In this document: positions 7,244-9,644 of the stretch, piece by piece | Layout: every line of letters starts with the position of its first letter | Numbering within the stretch: the stretch's first letter is position 1 | From: an uncultured Rhizobiaceae group bacterium | GTDB taxonomy: Bacteria > Pseudomonadota > Alphaproteobacteria > Rhizobiales > Rhizobiaceae | DNA length: 9,644 nt | Assembly: GCA_937923355.1 (NCBI GenBank) | Contig: CALAIO010000136.1 | Span: forward strand, 1 to 9,644 | Direction of reading: 5' to 3' | Notes under the pieces: generated by a model | What the model saw: the letters and a program-made list of their open reading frames with translations, nothing else | Databases searched by the model: none | What the model was told of the DNA's origin: nothing | Program-made: the position numbers and the translations under genes

Positions 7244-8674
7244 TCATACTTCGATTGTTTCCACTTCGAAATGTTTAATAATCTCATCGACAAGTTTTTG
7301 CGCCACATCTTGTTTGTTCATTTGCGGCCAGCTTTCAATGCCGGATTTTGTCAGCCGTTTTACGGTGTTTTGATCGCCACCCATAACACCGCCTTCCGGT
7401 GAAACGTCGTTCGCGATAATCCAGTCCGCGTTTTTGCGCTCCAGTTTTGCTTTCGCATGTTTCTCGAGATTTTCAGTCTCAGCCGCAAACCCGATGAGCA
7501 GGGAAGGTCGCTGTTTATGATGTCCCAGGCCTTTGAGGATATCCGGATTTTCGGTGAGCTTCAGCGACGAGGGGCCTTTGCCGTTTTCCTTTTTCATTTT
7601 TTGATTCGAGGCATCGACAGAGCGCCAGTCCGCAACCGCCGCAACCATGACCGCAATGTCAGCGGGTAGAGCAGTTTCGACTGTTTTCTGCATTTCACGC
7701 GCAGTTTGAATATGCACGGTCTCGCAATTTTCGGGCGCTGGTATATCAACCGGACCAGAGACCAAAACCACCTCTGCCCCTGCATTGGCAAGCGCTTCCG
7801 CGATGGCGTGGCCTTGTTTGCCAGATGAGCGATTGGCAATATAGCGTACTGGGTCAATCGGTTCATGCGTTGGGCCGGAAGTTACAATCGCCCGTTTACC
7901 AGTCAGAGGTTTTGGCGTGTTGTCAGGCACAAGCAGGTTGCCAATCGCGCCCAAAATTTCCATCGGTTCAGCCATGCGGCCAACGCCTGCTTCTCCGCTT
8001 TCAGCCATTTCGCCTGCGTTTGGGCCAATGAAATGAATGCCGTCGGATTGAAGCCTTGCGAGATTTCTTTGCGTTGCAGGATGCGACCACATGAGTGGGT
8101 TCATGGCGGGGGCGATTAACACGAGCTTATCCGTCGCCATCAAAACCGTCGAGGCAAGATCATTGGCATGTCCTTGCGCCATCTTCGCCATCAAGTCTGC
8201 GGTGGCAGGTGCAACGACAATCAAATCCGCCTCACGCGAAAGACGAATATGTCCGATATCATGTTCATCATCACGGTCAAAAAGTTCTGAGAAAACTTTA
8301 TCATTTGCGATGGCTGAAACGGAAAGCGGCGTCACAAATTCCTGCGCTGCTTTCGTCATGACGGGGCGAACAGATGCACCCCGTTCTCGCAAACGACGAA
8401 TGAGATCCAGACATTTATAAGCAGCGATGCCTCCCCCAATAATGAGCAATATACGTTTCTTGGATAAATCAATGTCATCACGTAATCCCTCACCCTGAGC
8501 CTGTCGAAGGGGAAGGGTTGGTCTTGCACTTGCTGACCTTGTAATTGAAGGCTTATCAACCTCCCCCAACAAAAGCCTCGCTTCTTCCTCCATCGAATTG
8601 CCGTTTTTGGCGGCGCGTTCGCGAAGAGCTTGCTTTGTCTTTTCATCCAAATTACGAATGGTTATACTGGGCAT
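7244..8674 (-). CDS. coaBC: CoaBC with an N-terminal FitA-like ribbon-helix-helix DNA-binding domain
   Basis: CoaBC joins cysteine to 4'-phosphopantothenate using CTP (CoaB) and decarboxylates the product with FMN (CoaC), giving 4'-phosphopantetheine for CoA. In this 476-residue protein residues 1-40 are a ribbon-helix-helix fold like FitA antitoxins: strand PSITIRN (2-8), helix around 10-24, and NGNSMEEEARLLL (24-36). Residues 41-69 are a linker; 54-65 are encoded by a dispersed repeat. CoaC spans about 72-250, with active His142 (GHIRLSREAD) and PAMN (189-192). Ser226 (SGEAGVGRM) stands where E. coli has Cys158. CoaB spans about 258-470, with Asn281 (NRSSGKQG), AAVADW (345-350), Lys372 (KLTENPDIL) and GFAAET (395-400). 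The start at ATG 8674 has GGGAG five bases upstream; an ATG at 8686 lacks one. No start codon lies between the two parts, so CoaBC seems to be made only as the fusion. Confidence 0.92.
   Translation of the reverse strand: MPSITIRNLDEKTKQALRERAAKNGNSMEEEARLLLGEVDKPSITRSASARPTLPLRQAQGEGLRDDIDLSKKRILLIIGGGIAAYKCLDLIRRLRERGASVRPVMTKAAQEFVTPLSVSAIANDKVFSELFDRDDEHDIGHIRLSREADLIVVAPATADLMAKMAQGHANDLASTVLMATDKLVLIAPAMNPLMWSHPATQRNLARLQSDGIHFIGPNAGEMAESGEAGVGRMAEPMEILGAIGNLLVPDNTPKPLTGKRAIVTSGPTHEPIDPVRYIANRSSGKQGHAIAEALANAGAEVVLVSGPVDIPAPENCETVHIQTAREMQKTVETALPADIAVMVAAVADWRSVDASNQKMKKENGKGPSSLKLTENPDILKGLGHHKQRPSLLIGFAAETENLEKHAKAKLERKNADWIIANDVSPEGGVMGGDQNTVKRLTKSGIESWPQMNKQDVAQKLVDEIIKHFEVETIEV
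8487..8517. repeat. Dispersed palindromic repeat, copy 2, read in frame inside coaBC
   Basis: Arms CCCTCACCCT (8487-8496) and AGGGGAAGGG (8508-8517) pair over eight of ten bases around an 11-base loop. The core CCTGAGCCTGTCGAAGG (8494-8510) recurs at 6344-6360 with two changes. On the coding strand it is read as LPLRQAQGEG without breaking the frame, and it sits in the linker between the ribbon-helix-helix and CoaC domains. This is like protein-coding palindromic elements known from Rickettsia, though the sequence family is different. Confidence 0.8.
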
Positions 8675-8687
8675 GAATGCTCCCATT

Positions 8688-8704
8688 TGATTGCATTGAT
8701 ATCA
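8688..8704. promoter_or_regulatory. Operator-like palindrome 1, proximal to coaBC
   Basis: TGATTGCATTGATATCA: half-site TGATTGCA, one central T, and an imperfect partner TGATATCA. It lies 13 bases upstream of the coaBC ATG, just before the ribosome binding site, over the expected transcription start. Fifteen of 17 bases match the perfect site at 8720-8736. Confidence 0.6.
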
Positions 8705-8733
8705 TATATAATTAAAAATTGATTGCATTGCAA
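8705..8733 (-). promoter_or_regulatory. Candidate promoter of coaBC-VOC-dut
   Basis: On the minus strand TTGCAA (8733-8728), exactly 17 bases, then TATATA (8710-8705). The -35 falls inside palindrome 2 and the -10 directly abuts palindrome 1, so a protein bound to either site would block RNA polymerase. Predicted transcription would begin within palindrome 1. Confidence 0.5.
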
Positions 8734-8736
8734 TCA
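8720..8736. promoter_or_regulatory. Operator-like palindrome 2, distal to coaBC
   Basis: TGATTGCATTGCAATCA is a perfect inverted repeat of 8 bases (TGATTGCA / TGCAATCA) around one T. The spacing from palindrome 1 is 32 bases start to start, near three turns of DNA, so both sites face the same side. The flanks are also similar (ATCATAT follows both). The region is shared with the upstream end of the cold-shock gene control region. Confidence 0.65.
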
Positions 8737-8880
8737 TATGAATTGTCTTGTAATAGTCTCATTTTCCGTGTATTGCGTAAGTACCTGATATTTTGCCGAA
8801 CTACTGACTAGTCTTGCGCCCTTCACATAGAACCGCGCCCTACCACGATTACTTCCCAAAATTGACGACAAAGGCGCTCC

Positions 8881-8896
8881 CACTCAATACCGAGTG
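8881..8896 (+). promoter_or_regulatory. Small hairpin in the cold-shock gene leader
   Basis: CACTC (8881-8885) and GAGTG (8892-8896) pair around a six-base loop, 29 bases before the start codon. A TTGACG at 8862-8867 is the best -35-like hexamer nearby, but the matching -10 at 17 bases (CAATAC) is poor, so I do not assign the promoter. If transcription starts further upstream, this would be part of a longer 5' leader, as is common for cold-shock genes. Confidence 0.25.
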
Positions 8897-8925
8897 TGAA
8901 GTCTATTTTAAAAAGGAAAATACTC

Positions 8926-9135
8926 GTGACTAATGGCACAGTAAAATTTTATAACGACCAAAAAGGTTTTGGTTTCATTCAACCTGAAGATGGCGGCACA
9001 GACGTATTCGTACATGCTACAGCACTAGAGCGTGCAGGCATGTCAGGTCTTTCAGAAGGCCAAAAAGTTGCTTTCACAACAGCTGTAGACCAGCGTTCAG
9101 GCAAAACAGCAGTGGACACAATCCAGGCTGCATAA
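8926..9135 (+). CDS. cspA: Cold-shock protein, CspA family
   Basis: A 69-residue single cold-shock domain that binds single-stranded RNA and DNA and acts as an RNA chaperone. It covers the whole family length: TNGTVKFYNDQKGFGFI at the start holds RNP1 (KGFGFI), and VFVHATAL holds RNP2. The start is GTG 8926 with AAGGA eight bases upstream. An in-frame ATG at 8896 would add ten residues foreign to the family and lacks a good site. Codon use is rich in ACA, GCA and GGC, as expected of a well-expressed gene here. It is monocistronic: divergent from coaBC and followed by a strong terminator. Alphaproteobacteria carry several paralogues, so the symbol names the family and does not claim strict orthology. 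Confidence 0.93.
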   Translation: MTNGTVKFYNDQKGFGFIQPEDGGTDVFVHATALERAGMSGLSEGQKVAFTTAVDQRSGKTAVDTIQAA

Positions 9136-9147
9136 TTGAACGTTTAA

Positions 9148-9197
9148 TTTAAATTGCACGTAGACTGAGCATAAGCGAAGGATGCGCAAAATTTAAA
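9148..9197 (+). repeat. Imperfect hairpin in the cspA 3' region containing a degenerate repeat copy 3
   Basis: TTTAAATTGCACGT (9148-9161) pairs with ATGCGCAAAATTTAAA (9182-9197), with a two-base bulge, one mismatch and one wobble. The loop and inner arm, CTGAGCATAAGCGAAGGATG (9165-9184), resemble the CTGAGC-TGTCGAAGG element seen twice elsewhere. It sits between the stop codon and the terminator, so it would be in the mRNA and may protect its 3' end. Confidence 0.5.
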
Positions 9198-9205
9198 TCA
9201 CTTAT

Positions 9206-9231
9206 AAAGGGTGGCTCTGCTGCCCTTTTTT
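9206..9231 (+). terminator. Rho-independent terminator of cspA
   Basis: The stem AAAGGGTGGC (9206-9215) pairs with GCTGCCCTTT (9219-9228), with two G-T wobbles, around a TCT loop. Six T residues run from 9226 to 9231. It is 70 bases after the cspA stop. Confidence 0.88.
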
Positions 9232-9265
9232 ATTGGGTAAATTTTGGTTCCTTTCTCGGTTTTTC

Positions 9266-9415
9266 TACCTCCCCCTTGAGGGGAGGTTGGCGAACGTAGT
9301 GAGCCGGTGGGGGTATGAACTTACATCGCCGCATGTGATCCCCCCTCTTGAAGTTTCTAATGACTTAGCAAGCTAAGCCAAAGAAACTTCATTCTCCCCC
9401 TCAAGGAGGGAGAAG
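9266..9415. repeat. Cluster of palindromic intergenic repeats
   Basis: Three hairpins in a row. First, CCTCCCC-CTTGA-GGGGAGG (9268-9286), followed by GGCGAACGTAGTGAGCC and a GGGGG (9309-9313) that could instead pair with the first C run. Second, a nested hairpin: GAAGTTTCT (9350-9358) with AGAAACTTC (9382-9390), enclosing CTTAGC-AA-GCTAAG (9364-9377). Third, TCTCCC (9393-9398) with GGGAGA (9408-9413). The first and third have the look of the CTCCCCC-TTGAG-GGGAGG family widespread in alphaproteobacterial intergenic DNA. No reading frame of note and no transposase are present, so this is a non-autonomous or REP-like cluster. Confidence 0.7.
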
Positions 9416-9429
9416 ACGTGCATCATCAT

Positions 9430-9644
9430 TCACTCGCCCATCTCTGAACGGTGTTATCCAAATCTCAGCGAAGCAAATCCTTTTGATTTGTTCGCCAACA
9501 AACAACTAAACATGCGGAGTTCTCAGTGGAGAGCCTCTAATGTTTGTTTGTATGGTTCTCAACCGAGAACTCCACGCAGAGATTTTTAGTACCGCCTCCC
9601 AGGATAAATCGTGGGGGTCCAGCCTTCTAGGAGGGAATGCACCC
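9430..9644 (+). other. Structured non-coding stretch, possible 5' leader of a gene beyond the right edge
   Basis: No protein gene is seen. CGAAGCAAATC (9469-9479) pairs with GATTTGTTCG (9485-9494) with one bulge. GCGGAGTTCTC (9514-9524, first base shared) can pair with GAGAACTCC-a-CGC (9565-9577). TTCTC-agtg-GAGAG and GTTCTC-aacc-GAGAAC (9555-9570) are competing local hairpins. ACAACTAAACAT (9502-9513) can pair with ATGTTTGTTTGT (9540-9551). At the end, CCTCCCAG (9595-9602) pairs with CTAGGAGG (9627-9634), a Shine-Dalgarno sequence ten bases from the window edge. This would suit a regulated leader with a sequestered ribosome binding site. A stand-alone small RNA, or another repeat, are alternatives. 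I match it to no known RNA family. Confidence 0.4.

Noticed and set aside
7210..7308. N-terminal extension of the VOC protein into coaBC
   Set aside because: It overlaps the end of coaBC in another frame; the ATG at 7209 has a good GGAG and begins at the normal family start.
8896..8925. Ten-residue N-terminal extension of the cold-shock protein
   Set aside because: The family starts at the GTG at 8926, which has an AAGGA at proper distance; the extension covers that site and the leader hairpin.
9240..9420. CRISPR array or insertion sequence in the repeat cluster
   Set aside because: No regularly spaced direct repeats with unique spacers, no transposase frame and no clear terminal repeats with target duplications.
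9512..9589. 25-codon open frame (MRSSQWRASNVCLYGSQPRT...) as a leader peptide
   Set aside because: It has no ribosome binding site and no run of one regulatory amino acid; the stretch is better explained by RNA stems.
9420..9644. tRNA, tmRNA, RNase P RNA, SRP RNA or 6S RNA
   Set aside because: None of the conserved sequence blocks of these RNAs that I know is visible, and no tRNA cloverleaf with a T-loop GGTTCGA fits.

Overview
This window looks like a chromosomal segment of an alphaproteobacterium, most likely a low- to medium-GC, possibly marine, member of the Hyphomicrobiales (Rhizobiales). The evidence is a fabA-fabB-fabI operon divergent from an Irr-type Fur regulator, the amino-acid texture of FabI, FabB and Dut, and short dispersed repeats of the CCTGAGC-TGTCGAAGG and CTCCCCC-TTGAG-GGGAGG kinds that I know from alphaproteobacterial genomes. 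The genus cannot be fixed from the sequence alone.

Layout. 1-183: the 5' part of an unrecognised minus-strand gene that runs off the left edge. 350-2923 (minus): fabA, fabB and fabI, a compact operon with gaps of 24 and 12 bases, making and reducing the intermediates of unsaturated fatty acid synthesis. 2924-3180: a divergent control region with a 34-base palindrome. 3181-3600 (plus): irr. 3601-4152 (minus): an exported SH3-domain protein whose stop codon abuts that of irr. 4301-6348 (plus): a D-2-hydroxyacid dehydrogenase followed by a PfkB-family kinase, a likely two-gene operon. 6362-8674 (minus): coaBC, a VOC-family gene and dut, a second compact operon for CoA biosynthesis and nucleotide-pool cleaning. 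8926-9135 (plus): a cold-shock protein with a good terminator. 9232-9644: no protein gene; a cluster of palindromic repeats, then a strongly structured stretch ending in a Shine-Dalgarno-like AGGAGG, perhaps the leader of a gene starting just outside the window.

The most interesting object is the coaBC locus. Its reading frame begins with a FitA-like ribbon-helix-helix DNA-binding domain, continues through a dispersed palindromic repeat read in frame as linker, and then enters a complete CoaC-CoaB enzyme. No ATG, GTG or TTG start lies between the two parts. Immediately upstream are two 17-base palindromic sites, 15/17 identical and 32 bp apart (about three helical turns), that bracket a plausible promoter. 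This suggests a CoA biosynthetic enzyme that represses its own gene. That is an inference from sequence. Other points worth checking are the Arg in place of the catalytic His in the hydroxyacid dehydrogenase, the irr/fabA palindrome, and the structured 3' end.
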